NCBI RefSeq assembly: GCF_006716425.1
Contig: NZ_VFOZ01000001.1
Span: 2,728,001-2,792,000, forward strand
From: Actinoallomurus bryophytorum
Lineage (GTDB): Bacteria; Actinomycetota; Actinomycetes; Streptosporangiales; Streptosporangiaceae
DNA length: 64,000 nucleotides
Direction: 5' to 3'
Numbering within the stretch: the first letter of the stretch is position 1; each line of letters starts with the position of its first letter. The position numbers and the translations under genes were made by a program. The notes under the pieces are model-generated. The model worked only from the letters and a program-made list of their open reading frames with translations. It was not told the DNA's origin and searched no databases. This document shows positions 26,660 through 35,128 of this stretch, one piece after another.

Positions 26660-26960
26660 CTCCGGCGACCGTCTCGCTCTTCCCGCAGGTAGCGGTTCGG
26701 GCCGGGCTTCGTGGAGATGACGCCGGGGAGCTCGGCGCGCTTGTCCTTGCTGAGCTGTGCAGAGCCGGCGATCGCGTCCTCGGGCTGGGTGATCATCCTG
26801 GTCCTGATGGCGGCGTCGCGCTCGACGGCATCGGGGTTGAAACAGATGATGAACTGTTCGTCCTCAACGATCCGCACCTCCTTGAGCTTGAGGTCGCCCG
26901 CGACGTCCTTATGCGGCTCTGCCGGGACAGCGCGGCCTGCACTTCGGTGGAGCCGGAGCG
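26660..26960 (-). pseudogene. Remnant of an IS1634/IS4-type transposase
   Basis: Minus-strand translation gives DLKLKEVRIVEDEQFIICFN, then PDAVERDAAIRTRM, KDKRAELPGVISTKP and GPNRYLRE. This is the central block of IS1634-like transposases, which read R..VCHNPE.AERDA, KRAELRGVISTKPGLNRYLR. Both ends are lost: the frame runs into unrelated Arg-rich sequence after RYLRE and has no start. So an insertion sequence once landed between yceI and the wrbA-like gene and has since decayed. No terminal repeats were recognised. Confidence 0.72.
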
Positions 26961-27122
26961 CAGGTTCTCCCCGCTAATGTAGCCGCCGCTCTGACGCATT
27001 CAGCGACGATTTCTCACGAGGTGAAGCCGCGGTCGGGGTCCTCGGCATTCGCGTGCGGGAACAGAAGGGCGTTGGCCTCAGGAAGGCGTTGCGACGGCGC
27101 CGGTGGATGATCCCTTTCCGGT

Positions 27123-27725
27123 TTACGGGGCCGGTGCCGGGTCGGGGGTGTCGCCGCCGATGGCGGCGCGGCCGGCCTTGAGCACCGCCGCGGTCTCGGT
27201 GACGCGCCGGGCCTGGTAGCGGGCACCGTCCAGCACCAGGTCGCCGGGCGGGTTGCCGGAGGCCGTCTCGGAGGTTCCATAGGGGTTGCCCAGCTGGAAC
27301 TGGATGGGGTCGGTGTAGCCGGGGGGCACGATGATGCCGCCCCAGTGGTAGAAGACGTTCCCCAGCGCGAGGATGGTCGACTCCTGCCCGCCGTGGGGGG
27401 TGGCGCTGGAGGTGAAGGCCGAGTAGACCTTGTCGGCCAGCTGGCCCGGCTGCCACAGCACGCCGAGGCCGTCGATGAACGCCTTGAGCTTGGCGGCCGG
27501 GTTGCCGAAACGGGTGGGCGTGCCGAACAGCACCGCGTCGGCCCAGGCCACATCGTCGGTGGCGGCCTCGACGACGTCGGCGCTGTCCTTCGCCTCGGTC
27601 CCGGCGACCTTGCGGAGGCGCACCTGCGCGCCCGCCTTCTCCGCGCCCTCGGCGGCGGCCTGCGCCAGGGCATGTATGGTGCCGGTGGCGCTGTAGTAGA
27701 TGATCGCCACGTTCACGGATTCCAT
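27123..27725 (-). CDS. WrbA-like NAD(P)H:quinone oxidoreductase (flavodoxin fold)
   Basis: 200 residues. The FMN phosphate loop is at ~10-16 (IYYSATGTIHALAQA). Other WrbA-type segments are LFGTPTRFGNPAAKLKAFID and TSSATPHGGQESTIL. WrbA enzymes make two-electron reductions of quinones at FMN. In this cluster it could reduce a naphthoquinone such as flaviolin to the hydroquinone needed for prenylation or methylation; that is inference. AAGGGAAG precedes the ATG. It closes a unit with an ANL ligase and a methyltransferase. The C-terminal ~12 residues are a Pro/Ala tail. Confidence 0.9.
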   Translation of the reverse strand: MESVNVAIIYYSATGTIHALAQAAAEGAEKAGAQVRLRKVAGTEAKDSADVVEAATDDVAWADAVLFGTPTRFGNPAAKLKAFIDGLGVLWQPGQLADKVYSAFTSSATPHGGQESTILALGNVFYHWGGIIVPPGYTDPIQFQLGNPYGTSETASGNPPGDLVLDGARYQARRVTETAAVLKAGRAAIGGDTPDPAPAP

Positions 27726-27804
27726 GATCGACTTCCCTTCTCTGGGTCGGATTGCACGAGCGTCGGGTGGTCGTGGCGTTCGGGCCGGCTGGTTTCGGGT
27801 AGCG

Positions 27805-28878
27805 TCACGCGGTCTTCGTCGCGCACAGGATCGCCGGCACGGGGATGACGTCCGCCGGGATCTCCGCAGGGTCCTTGGTGATCGCCCGGGTCACCGTGAA
27901 CCCGCACTCCTCCAGCCAGCTCTGGTAGGTCGACAGCTTCTGCGGTCCGCCCTGGCCCATGGTGCAGCCGATGAAAAAGGCCGGGAAGAAGTCGACGTTG
28001 TAGTTGTCGGTGTCCGTGATCTTCTCCGGATACACCGGCACCATGATGTGGACCTGTCCGCCCACTTCCAGCGACTCGCCGACGGCTCCGAGGATCTTGA
28101 GCACGTCGCTCTTGTCGAACATGTCGAGGAAGTGCTTGATCAGCACGACGTCGAAGCCCTTGGGAACCCCGTCGAAGACGTCACCGCCGATGAACGAGCA
28201 CTGCCCGTCCACAGCCTGAGCCTTGAAGTTCCGCAGGCACTCTTCCTCTTTCTCCGGCAGGTCGAAGGTCGTCACCCGAAGTCCCGGAGAGTCCTTCAGC
28301 TTGCAGGCGTTGACCGCGCCGAGACCGGTGTTCCCGGCAAGGTCGAGCACCCGCGCGCCGGGCGGTATGTCAATGTTCGCGAAGAACCATGGATCGATGC
28401 GAGCGGTGACGGCGTCCATCAGCGTCGCCCAGGACTCGCGCAGGTCCTTGTGCTCGGCCACGGCCCCGTACAGGGTGCCCTCGTATCCGTAGAGTTCCTT
28501 CAGGCCGACAGGTATGCCCGTCCGTACGCTGTCGGTGAGGTGGAAGAGCTGCCGTAGCGCGACGACCTTGATCATGTTCATGTAGCCGAGCGCGCGCCTG
28601 AGGTCGGCCGCCTCGACGCCGGCCAGCGCGTCGAGCGCGTACCCGCCGGAGTCGTCGTCGTACTTCACGAGGCCGTCCTTGACCAGCAGGAGCAGGAGCT
28701 GCTCCAGCGGGTCCGGCTTGGCGCCGACGGCGGCGCCGAGCTCGGCGGCGGTCATCCCCGGTCTGTCCCGCAGTGCGTCGATGACACCGAGCTCGAAACA
28801 GGACAGCAGGGTCATGAAGCGCGTGGGCCCCACCATGTACTCGCGGAACCGCGCGAGCGTGCCCTCTGGTGATTGCAT
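27805..28878 (-). CDS. SAM-dependent methyltransferase (acetylserotonin-OMT type)
   Basis: 357 residues. A helical dimerisation domain comes first (FELGVIDALRDRPGMTAAEL). The catalytic domain has motif I VLDLAGNTGLGAV (~175), the Asp-ending strand TTFDLPEKEEE, and a KHFLDMF segment, then LEVGGQVHIMVPVYP. LAGNTG replaces the more common VGGGTG. It is the second methyltransferase of the cluster and differs clearly from the first, so two positions may be methylated. AAAGGGA precedes the ATG. It lies 22 bp after the ANL ligase. Confidence 0.88.
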   Translation of the reverse strand: MQSPEGTLARFREYMVGPTRFMTLLSCFELGVIDALRDRPGMTAAELGAAVGAKPDPLEQLLLLLVKDGLVKYDDDSGGYALDALAGVEAADLRRALGYMNMIKVVALRQLFHLTDSVRTGIPVGLKELYGYEGTLYGAVAEHKDLRESWATLMDAVTARIDPWFFANIDIPPGARVLDLAGNTGLGAVNACKLKDSPGLRVTTFDLPEKEEECLRNFKAQAVDGQCSFIGGDVFDGVPKGFDVVLIKHFLDMFDKSDVLKILGAVGESLEVGGQVHIMVPVYPEKITDTDNYNVDFFPAFFIGCTMGQGGPQKLSTYQSWLEECGFTVTRAITKDPAEIPADVIPVPAILCATKTA

Positions 28879-28900
28879 GGGTATCCCTTTCGGTCGGTTG

Positions 28901-30484
28901 TCAGGCCTGCTTCTCCATCTGGTCCGCGAGCCGGCGGGACAGCTTGATGCGCTGGACCTTCAGCGTCGCGGTGCGGGGCAGGTCGGCCAGCGGGATCTGG
29001 ATGGGGTCGGCGAGCTGGGGGAGGTCGGCCACGGCGTCGCGCCAGCGGTCCGGATCCAGCGGCTGGTCCCCGATGGTGGAGAGCACCGGGACCGGTTCGG
29101 AGCGGGGGCCGGGCACGATCACCATCTCGTTCAGCTCGGACAGCCTGTTCATCACGATGTCCTCGATCTCCAGGGTGCTGTCCACCCCGGGGATCACGTC
29201 CACCTCGCGGTCGAGCATGTGTACGCAGCCGAGCTTGGTGCGGTAGCCGACATCGCCCATCCGCCACCAGCCGTCGCGCAGGTTGGCGGCGTGCTTGCCC
29301 TCCTCACCGAGGTAGGTGTGCAGCAGCGCCTTCCACCGAACCTCGATGTAGCCGGGGCTGGCCTTGGACGGCCGCGCGCCGTCCCGGCTCACCACGCGGA
29401 CCCGCGGGCCGCCCAGCATCGCGTAGCCGACGCAGCGGCCGTCCATCCGCTGCGCGGACCTGCGGAAGTAAGGTCGGCCGACGGCCGGGCCGACCTCGCT
29501 CTGGCCGTAGATCTGGTAGAACATCGGCAGCCGCCGCCGCGATGACGCGAGCAGCCGGCTGATCGTCCGGGGATGGATCGCGTCGAACGTGCTGCTGAAG
29601 TACTTGACCGAGGCGAACGGCCGCCGCGGATCGCTGGTCAGCTCCTCCCAGGCCAGGAACGAGTTGGGCAGCGCCTCGATCAGCCACGGCTCGTGCTGAG
29701 CGAAGAACTCCGCGGCGTGGTCGGGATCGGAGTTGTTCACTGCCAGCACCGGCATCGCCTTGACCAGGCACAGCGACATCGCCGCGAATGTCCGCGAGTG
29801 CCCGAAAGGACAGTGGATCGCGACGCTCCCGCGATTCCACATCATCCCCAGAAGGACCAGTTGCGGGCGCAGCCTGAGGCGCATGGTCCGCGGTGTGTGC
29901 ACGACCAGCTTGGGCACCCCGGTGGTGCCGGACGTGTGGGTGATCATCGCCGGCTCATCCAGCCCCTGGAAGACCGGCTCGACCGGGGGTGCCCCCGCCA
30001 GATCGGCCAGCGACACCGCGCCCGGCCGCGACCCGGCCGAGAGGATCACGTTCCGGGTCAGATCCTTCAGCGAGATCCCGGCCAGCCCGTCGAGCCGCTC
30101 GACGTCGGTCACCAGGTGAGGGCGGTCCAGGCGGCCGAAGAGGGCGCTCATCGTCTCGGCGTCCAGGTGGTGCGAGAGCATCACCGGGACCGCGCCGACG
30201 CGCGCCGTCGCGGAGCCGAGCATCCACAGGTCGAAGTTGGGGGCCTTGTAGAACGCGACGCGATCCCCGGGTCTGACGCCGGCCGCCGCCAGCCGGCGGG
30301 CCAGGTCATCCACGTGACCGGCCAGCTCACCCACGGTCAGCCGCCGCTTCACCTCGGGCAGGACGTCCAGGTCATGATCGAGGATGGTCGGGGTGGAGCC
30401 GTCCCGCTCGGCGGCCATCTCCGGCAGCACGCCGAGATAAAGACCACGCTTGTGCACACTCCTGGGGATCACAGAGCTATTCAT
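28901..30484 (-). CDS. ANL-superfamily adenylate-forming enzyme (acyl-CoA ligase-like)
   Basis: 527 residues from the ATG preceded by AAAGGAG. The P-loop motif is THTSGTTGVPK (~182), motif A5 is near YQIYGQSEVGPA, the hinge Asp region is WWRMGDVGY (~406), and the late Lys region is TLKVQRIKLSRR (~508). It should activate a carboxylate or a related group with ATP. In amino-flaviolin-based pathways an ANL-type diazotase, like CreM, can activate nitrite against an aryl amine, so both acyl activation and diazotisation are open. No clear carboxylic substrate gene partner is visible in the cluster. Confidence 0.88.
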   Translation of the reverse strand: MNSSVIPRSVHKRGLYLGVLPEMAAERDGSTPTILDHDLDVLPEVKRRLTVGELAGHVDDLARRLAAAGVRPGDRVAFYKAPNFDLWMLGSATARVGAVPVMLSHHLDAETMSALFGRLDRPHLVTDVERLDGLAGISLKDLTRNVILSAGSRPGAVSLADLAGAPPVEPVFQGLDEPAMITHTSGTTGVPKLVVHTPRTMRLRLRPQLVLLGMMWNRGSVAIHCPFGHSRTFAAMSLCLVKAMPVLAVNNSDPDHAAEFFAQHEPWLIEALPNSFLAWEELTSDPRRPFASVKYFSSTFDAIHPRTISRLLASSRRRLPMFYQIYGQSEVGPAVGRPYFRRSAQRMDGRCVGYAMLGGPRVRVVSRDGARPSKASPGYIEVRWKALLHTYLGEEGKHAANLRDGWWRMGDVGYRTKLGCVHMLDREVDVIPGVDSTLEIEDIVMNRLSELNEMVIVPGPRSEPVPVLSTIGDQPLDPDRWRDAVADLPQLADPIQIPLADLPRTATLKVQRIKLSRRLADQMEKQA

Positions 30485-30601
30485 CGAGGCTTTCTCCTTT
30501 GCGGCCCTGTTTCGCCGTCTGCGCTGGGGGTGACGCGGACGCGCCGCGGTCGCCACGATCCGGGTGAGGACAGAGGTCGTCGATCTGACCCAGAGAGACC
30601 A

Positions 30602-30632
30602 GCACCCCGGGGTCGGCAGGACCCCGGGGTGC
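30602..30632 (-). terminator. Perfect 13-bp hairpin after prenyltransferase 2
   Basis: GCACCCCGGGGTC (30602-30614), loop ggcag, then the exact complement (30620-30632). It lies 38 bp beyond the prenyltransferase 2 stop and ~120 bp before the ANL ligase start, so it separates two transcription units. Confidence 0.85.
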
Positions 30633-30670
30633 GGTGTCGCTCGCCTATGGCCGGGCGAGCGCGGCGAACT

Positions 30671-31567
30671 TCAGCCCTTGTTGGCGTTGAACGCCGTCAG
30701 GAGCATCTGCGTCGGAGGGTTGATCGTCCAGTACGACTGGACCTGGTAGTACCGCTCGCCGGGCGTGAACGTGAACCCGTAGACGAGTAGGCGTTTCCCG
30801 TCGTACGTGTACGGGGCGCTCTTCGCGAACTGCTCGGCCTCCGGGTCGAGCCGCGCGGGAAACGCCAGCGGGTCCAGGGACGGCACGGCGAAGCAGATCC
30901 GTTCGACCTTCGGGGAATCCCAGCTGAAGGTGGGATAGACCACGAACGACTTGCTCATCAGCTCCAGTTCCGGCTCGCTCGGCTCGGGCATCCCGAGCTC
31001 CCGCAGCAGCGAGAGGATCTTGTCCTTGTCCAGGCGGAGCTCGCCGAAGTACACGCTGACCGTGCGCTCCTGGTAGTTGATCGCGGCCAGGCCCGCCAGG
31101 CCGCCCACACCGTGCTCGGCAAGAAGTCCGGCGTTCCCGGCCAGGCTGGGCGGGATGGACGGGATCTCGGCGAGCCGCTCGGTGTCCGGCAGGGCTTCGA
31201 AGTTGAAGAACGCGTGGATCTCCTTGAAACCGTCGGCGACCCCGCACTCGGCGCCGTAAAGGCTCACCCCGAGCCGCTCCTTGAAATCCGAGAGCAGGGA
31301 GCCGACAGGGTGGTCCGTCTTTTCGGCGAAGCCCTTCGCCAGGGCGCGCTCGTAGGGATCGGGACCCACCGGGGGCACCAGGAGGGCGTAGTTGAACTCT
31401 CCCGCGCGGGGGCCGGTCCACGTGGTGAAGAACACCCCCGCTGGGAGCGCGAACCCGTATTCGGACAGGAACGGCTCGATCTTCTCCCGTGAGCAGGCTA
31501 TGTCCAGCAGCCCGCACGATTCCCCGATGGCCGAGAATAGGTCTTCCAGCTCGATGGCTCCGGACAT
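30671..31567 (-). CDS. ABBA aromatic prenyltransferase (NphB/CloQ family), copy 2
   Basis: 298 residues from the ATG with AGGAGG six bases upstream. Family markers are LFSAIGESCGLLDIACSRE, the Asp in GPDPYERALAKGF, TDHPVGSLLSDF, DGFKEIHAFFNF, AEIPSIPPSLAGNA, FSWDSPKVERICFAVP and GERYYQVQSYW. The second Lys after GF in NphB is Glu here (GFKEIH), so donor or acceptor binding may be altered. It is the last gene of the unit prenyltransferase 3, lipocalin-like protein, FAD monooxygenase, prenyltransferase 2. Confidence 0.94.
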   Translation of the reverse strand: MSGAIELEDLFSAIGESCGLLDIACSREKIEPFLSEYGFALPAGVFFTTWTGPRAGEFNYALLVPPVGPDPYERALAKGFAEKTDHPVGSLLSDFKERLGVSLYGAECGVADGFKEIHAFFNFEALPDTERLAEIPSIPPSLAGNAGLLAEHGVGGLAGLAAINYQERTVSVYFGELRLDKDKILSLLRELGMPEPSEPELELMSKSFVVYPTFSWDSPKVERICFAVPSLDPLAFPARLDPEAEQFAKSAPYTYDGKRLLVYGFTFTPGERYYQVQSYWTINPPTQMLLTAFNANKG

Positions 31568-31632
31568 CTGTCCTCCTGTTTGTGCCATGGCGGCTGCTGT
31601 CACAGCGCCGGCAAAGGGGAAAATCTGTGGCG

Positions 31633-33072
31633 TCAGCGGGCGGGGCCGGGGCCGGCGGGCGGAGCGCCCGCCCTCGTCCGCTCCCGCTGGAGGGCCTTCG
31701 CCCGCCGGTTGGCCCTCAGCGAGCGGATCACCGTGGCCGGGGCGGCCATCGAGCTGGGATGCCGGAGCAGCCACGAGACCTCCTCCAGCCGGCGCGCGAC
31801 CTCCGCGTCGAAGAAGGATCCGGAGCGGGCCTGGCCGTTGACCCACCGCATCACCCGGTCGCGGCGGCCCAGGGGCGGCGCCTCGACGTGGGGCAGGGTG
31901 AAGTCGCCGGCCGCGGCGGTGCCCCACGCCACGTCCACCACGACCTTCTGGAGTCCGAAGAAGTGACGGGCCGGCGCCGACAGGTCCGGGGCGGACCGCA
32001 GGTACTCCGACAGGCACGAGGACTGAAGCGCCGCCGAGGCCATGCCCTGCCCGTAGACGGGGTTGCTCGCCGCCACCGCGTCCCCCATCGCCACCAGGCG
32101 GGCCGGCATCCGGGCCAGCGCGTGATAGTCGCGGCGCAGGCTCTCCGCGTGCCGGAACGATCGGATCTCGCCGAGGATCTCGTTCTCCGCCACCTGCCCG
32201 AACTCGGGCGGGAACTCCGTCTTGCACCGGTGCACGAGGTCCTCGGCGGTACGGCCGGGCCGGGTGCCGGCATAGCCGGCCATCCCGATCAGCCAGCGGT
32301 CACCCTCGACCTGGTTGAGCGCGGCGCCCGCCACGCCGTCGAAGGGGACGCGCAGGGCGAGGACGCCGTTGACGTCCGGGTCGCCCTCCTCGCGGCGCAG
32401 CAGGGCGGTGGAGTAGCTGAGGTCCACCGGTATCCGCTGGACCGCGGGGCGATCCCACCCGGCCCGCTCCAGCCAGTCGCCCAGCCGGGAAGACCGGCCC
32501 ATCGCGTCCACGACGAAATCGGCGCGCTGCACGCTCTCCTGGCTGCCGGACTCATGCCACACGCCGGTGACCGCGTCCGGGCCGAACTCCAGGCCGGTGA
32601 CGCGGGCCGTGATCGTCTTGACGTTCGGCAGGCCGAGCGTGTGCCGCCTGATCTGCGCCTCGAAGAACGGCCGGGTGCCGGTCAGCATCATCGCCTGCGA
32701 GCCGCCGGCCCGCCGGATGCCCTGGAAGTAGAACCGGCGGCCGGCCGGCGGGGCTCGCCGTGCCCCCGCCTTCAGCGCCTGCTCGGTGAACCCGGGGAAC
32801 CACCGCTCAAGCTGGATCAGCCCGGCAGGCAGCAGTGAATGCTGCTGGGTTCCCTGCGGCACTCCGGGCCGCAACCCGGCGCCGTCGCCCGGATCGTCCC
32901 TGTCGATGACGATGACGGTCGCGGCGTGGTCGGAGAGTACGCGCGCCGCCACAAGGCCGGCGACGCTACCGCCGAGCACCACGGCCGTGTCCATCACGAC
33001 CCGTGGCAGGCCGGCGGGCGGGTTCGGATTGCTGATCCGCGCGAATACCGCGGCTGGAGGTTGTCGCCTCAT
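31633..33072 (-). CDS. FAD-dependent monooxygenase/epoxidase-like protein
   Basis: 479 residues from the ATG preceded by GGGAGG; an alternative ATG at 32994 lacks a binding site. FAD motif: VVLGGSVAGLVAARVL (~30). DG motif: DFVVDAMGRSSRLGDWL (~185). GD motif: LVAMGDAVAASNPVYGQGM (~325). The GGSVAG glycine pattern and the PQGTQQHSLLPAG segment are typical of flavin epoxidases and halogenase-like monooxygenases acting on prenylated natural products. It could epoxidise a prenyl chain before cyclisation, or hydroxylate the ring. No FxWxWxIP-type halogenase motif was seen. It lies between the lipocalin-like protein and prenyltransferase 2. Confidence 0.88.
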   Translation of the reverse strand: MRRQPPAAVFARISNPNPPAGLPRVVMDTAVVLGGSVAGLVAARVLSDHAATVIVIDRDDPGDGAGLRPGVPQGTQQHSLLPAGLIQLERWFPGFTEQALKAGARRAPPAGRRFYFQGIRRAGGSQAMMLTGTRPFFEAQIRRHTLGLPNVKTITARVTGLEFGPDAVTGVWHESGSQESVQRADFVVDAMGRSSRLGDWLERAGWDRPAVQRIPVDLSYSTALLRREEGDPDVNGVLALRVPFDGVAGAALNQVEGDRWLIGMAGYAGTRPGRTAEDLVHRCKTEFPPEFGQVAENEILGEIRSFRHAESLRRDYHALARMPARLVAMGDAVAASNPVYGQGMASAALQSSCLSEYLRSAPDLSAPARHFFGLQKVVVDVAWGTAAAGDFTLPHVEAPPLGRRDRVMRWVNGQARSGSFFDAEVARRLEEVSWLLRHPSSMAAPATVIRSLRANRRAKALQRERTRAGAPPAGPGPAR

Positions 33073-33158
33073 AGCGCGCCTCCCAGCGCTGGCCGTGGGT
33101 CTGCCGAAGCTTGTCTGGGTTTCTGCTCCAGGTGTTCGTAAAGGGGCTGGCCTCGAGG

Positions 33159-34142
33159 TCAGCCCGCCCAGTCGCCGATCAGGTGGGCGCAGGCGTGGCC
33201 CTTGACCTCCCGGCCGCCCCATGTGCCGGTGACCGTGCTGGCGGCCTCGTAGCGATGCAGCATCGGCACCGACGCCACGACCTCCTGCTCCAGCGGGACG
33301 GGAGTGATGTCCAGGATCGCGTCGTGCTCGGGGAACCTGGCCACCCAGTGCTCGGGGTAGCGCTGGCCGGACCGCTCGCTGTGCCAGAAGCCGGACACGT
33401 CCAGGGGCTCCATCGCGATGACGGCCTGCGACCCGTCCGGATGAAGGACCGTCGCCCAGCTCTCCTCCTGGCCCGGGACGTCGGTGTCGTACAGACTGAT
33501 CACCTCGCCGTTGTCGAGGTAGATGCCCATCCAGGACAGCTTGACGGTCGCCGCCGGGTTGAAGTTCTGCCATCCGCGGTCGAACCAGGTGTAGCCCCGC
33601 CCCGTGATGTCGTAGCGCGTGCCCTCGACCGTCAGGGTGCCGGTGGTGCGCAGGTAGGGCACCGAGTAATGGTGCACGTCTATCCCGAGGAGGGAAAAAC
33701 GCCCGGTCCCCTTGGAGTAGATGGGGAACCCGACGGCCGTGGTCTCGATGTCGATGACGACGCCGGGGGCCTCGCGGTGGATCTGCATCTTGTCCCAGTC
33801 GCCGCGCAGGTGGCCGTCGGGCATGGTGATGTCGAGCCCGCCCTCAGCCGCCGTCACCGCGGTAGGGGGGTGGATCGCGTCGTGAGCGTAGAAATGGCCC
33901 GTCGTCTCGTCGGTGACCGAGACGACGGAGGCGTACAGGGTCCCGACGCCCGGGATCGTGCTCGCCAGGAGATGGAACGCGTAGTCCAGAGTGTGGCCGT
34001 CCGCCTCGAAGTGGCCGATCGCGAGCCAGGAGTTGCTGTCGTACTCCAGGGGCAGCAGGTCCGCGGCCACGTCCACCTCGGGCCGCGCGCCCGGCTGCGC
34101 GATCGTGAGATTCTCCGTCAGCGGCTTGTCCGTGACGCTCAT
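33159..34142 (-). CDS. AttH/CrtC-type lipocalin-like protein, candidate cyclase
   Basis: 327 residues, no signal peptide. The sequence has the double beta-barrel look of the AttH/CrtC (hydroxyneurosporene hydratase-like) superfamily: SNSWLAIGHFEADG, LYASVVSVTDETTGHFYAHD, GRGYTWFDRGWQNF, LSWMGIYLDNGEVISLYD. Members add water to isoprenoid double bonds or catalyse pericyclic reactions such as decalin-forming Diels-Alder steps. Placed directly before an epoxidase-like enzyme and between two prenyltransferases, it may close a ring on the prenyl chain. AAGGAG precedes the ATG. Function is inferred, not shown. Confidence 0.8.
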   Translation of the reverse strand: MSVTDKPLTENLTIAQPGARPEVDVAADLLPLEYDSNSWLAIGHFEADGHTLDYAFHLLASTIPGVGTLYASVVSVTDETTGHFYAHDAIHPPTAVTAAEGGLDITMPDGHLRGDWDKMQIHREAPGVVIDIETTAVGFPIYSKGTGRFSLLGIDVHHYSVPYLRTTGTLTVEGTRYDITGRGYTWFDRGWQNFNPAATVKLSWMGIYLDNGEVISLYDTDVPGQEESWATVLHPDGSQAVIAMEPLDVSGFWHSERSGQRYPEHWVARFPEHDAILDITPVPLEQEVVASVPMLHRYEAASTVTGTWGGREVKGHACAHLIGDWAG

Positions 34143-34186
34143 CCGCCTGCTCCTTCTGTCCTAGGAAGCCTGTTAGAGGGGAACCG

Positions 34187-35095
34187 TTACACGGAAGCCG
34201 GGTGGGCCATCAGGTCGACCATCCACGGGCGCCATTGGTAGTACGCCTGCAACTTGTAGTACTCGCCGCGGGGAGACGACGCGACGCCGCAGACGAACTT
34301 GCCCTCGGTGCCGGTGTCCTGCATGTGGCGCACGAATCCCTCGATCTTCGGATCGAGCGGGATCGGGAGCCTCATCGGATCCGGGGTCATCGCGGCGAAA
34401 CAGACCCGCTTGATTTTCGGGGAGTCCCAGCTCAGGGTGATGTAGATCCCGAATGCCGCCTGGGCGAACCTGAGCATCTGCTCGCTCGGGGCCTGCTGCC
34501 CGGTTTCCCGGAGCAGCGACAGGATGACCTCCCGCTCGATGCCATCGGGGAAGGTCTCCCCGTAGTAGATGTTCACCGTCCGGCCCGGGTAGTCGATGGC
34601 GACGCAGCCCGTCTTGTTGCTCAGGCCGTAGCGGTCGGAAAGGCCGAGATGCTCGCCCAGGCCGCGCGGCATGGACGGGATGCCGGCCAGCTCCGACAGG
34701 TCCTGCAAGTCATCCGGGGGGAAGAAGGCGTAGATCTTCTTAAAGCCGCCGACGACCCCGAAGTCGATGGCGTACGTGTCAATGGGGCACAGTTTCTGTA
34801 CGTCCGGGAGAAGGGCGCCGACGGGATGGTCCGTCTTCTCGATGAGACCCTTCGCCAGGGCGCTGTCGTACGGATCGACGTTCTTGGGAACCGTGAACCG
34901 GCAGTCGAGCTCTCCGTCGTGGCCGATGTCGGTGGCCACCCGGAAGGCGATCACGGACTGCGACAGCGCGTCCTCCCCATCCCCGAACGCCGTCAGGATC
35001 GGCCAGACCTGGTCCCGGGAGCAGGGCACATCCAGCGGCCGAGCCGTATCTTCAATGGCCGAGTAGAAATCCGCCAGTTTTATAGCCCCGGACAT
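34187..35095 (-). CDS. ABBA aromatic prenyltransferase (NphB/CloQ family), copy 3
   Basis: 302 residues from the ATG with GGGAGG upstream; an ATG six codons earlier lacks it. Family markers are FYSAIEDTARPLDVPCSRDQ, the Asp of KNVDPYDSALAKGL, TDHPVGALLPDVQ, GGFKKIYAFFPP, AGIPSMPRGLGE, LSWDSPKIKRVCFA and GEYYKLQAYYQW. Of the three copies this keeps the NphB-like GFKKxYAFFP block best, so it is the best candidate for a GPP-type transfer to a naphthalene core. It lies just after a strong hairpin and heads a four-gene unit. Confidence 0.95.
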   Translation of the reverse strand: MSGAIKLADFYSAIEDTARPLDVPCSRDQVWPILTAFGDGEDALSQSVIAFRVATDIGHDGELDCRFTVPKNVDPYDSALAKGLIEKTDHPVGALLPDVQKLCPIDTYAIDFGVVGGFKKIYAFFPPDDLQDLSELAGIPSMPRGLGEHLGLSDRYGLSNKTGCVAIDYPGRTVNIYYGETFPDGIEREVILSLLRETGQQAPSEQMLRFAQAAFGIYITLSWDSPKIKRVCFAAMTPDPMRLPIPLDPKIEGFVRHMQDTGTEGKFVCGVASSPRGEYYKLQAYYQWRPWMVDLMAHPASV

Positions 35096-35128
35096 TCGTC
35101 CTCCCAGTCTCATGCTGCAGATGTCATG

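Noticed and set aside
31568-32227. Fusion of prenyltransferase 2 to an upstream protein
   Set aside because: The extension is another frame of the FAD monooxygenase gene; AGGAGG marks the start at 31567.
31633-33072. FAD enzyme as a halogenase
   Set aside because: The Trp-x-Trp-x-Ile-Pro type motif of flavin halogenases was not seen, so monooxygenase/epoxidase is kept.
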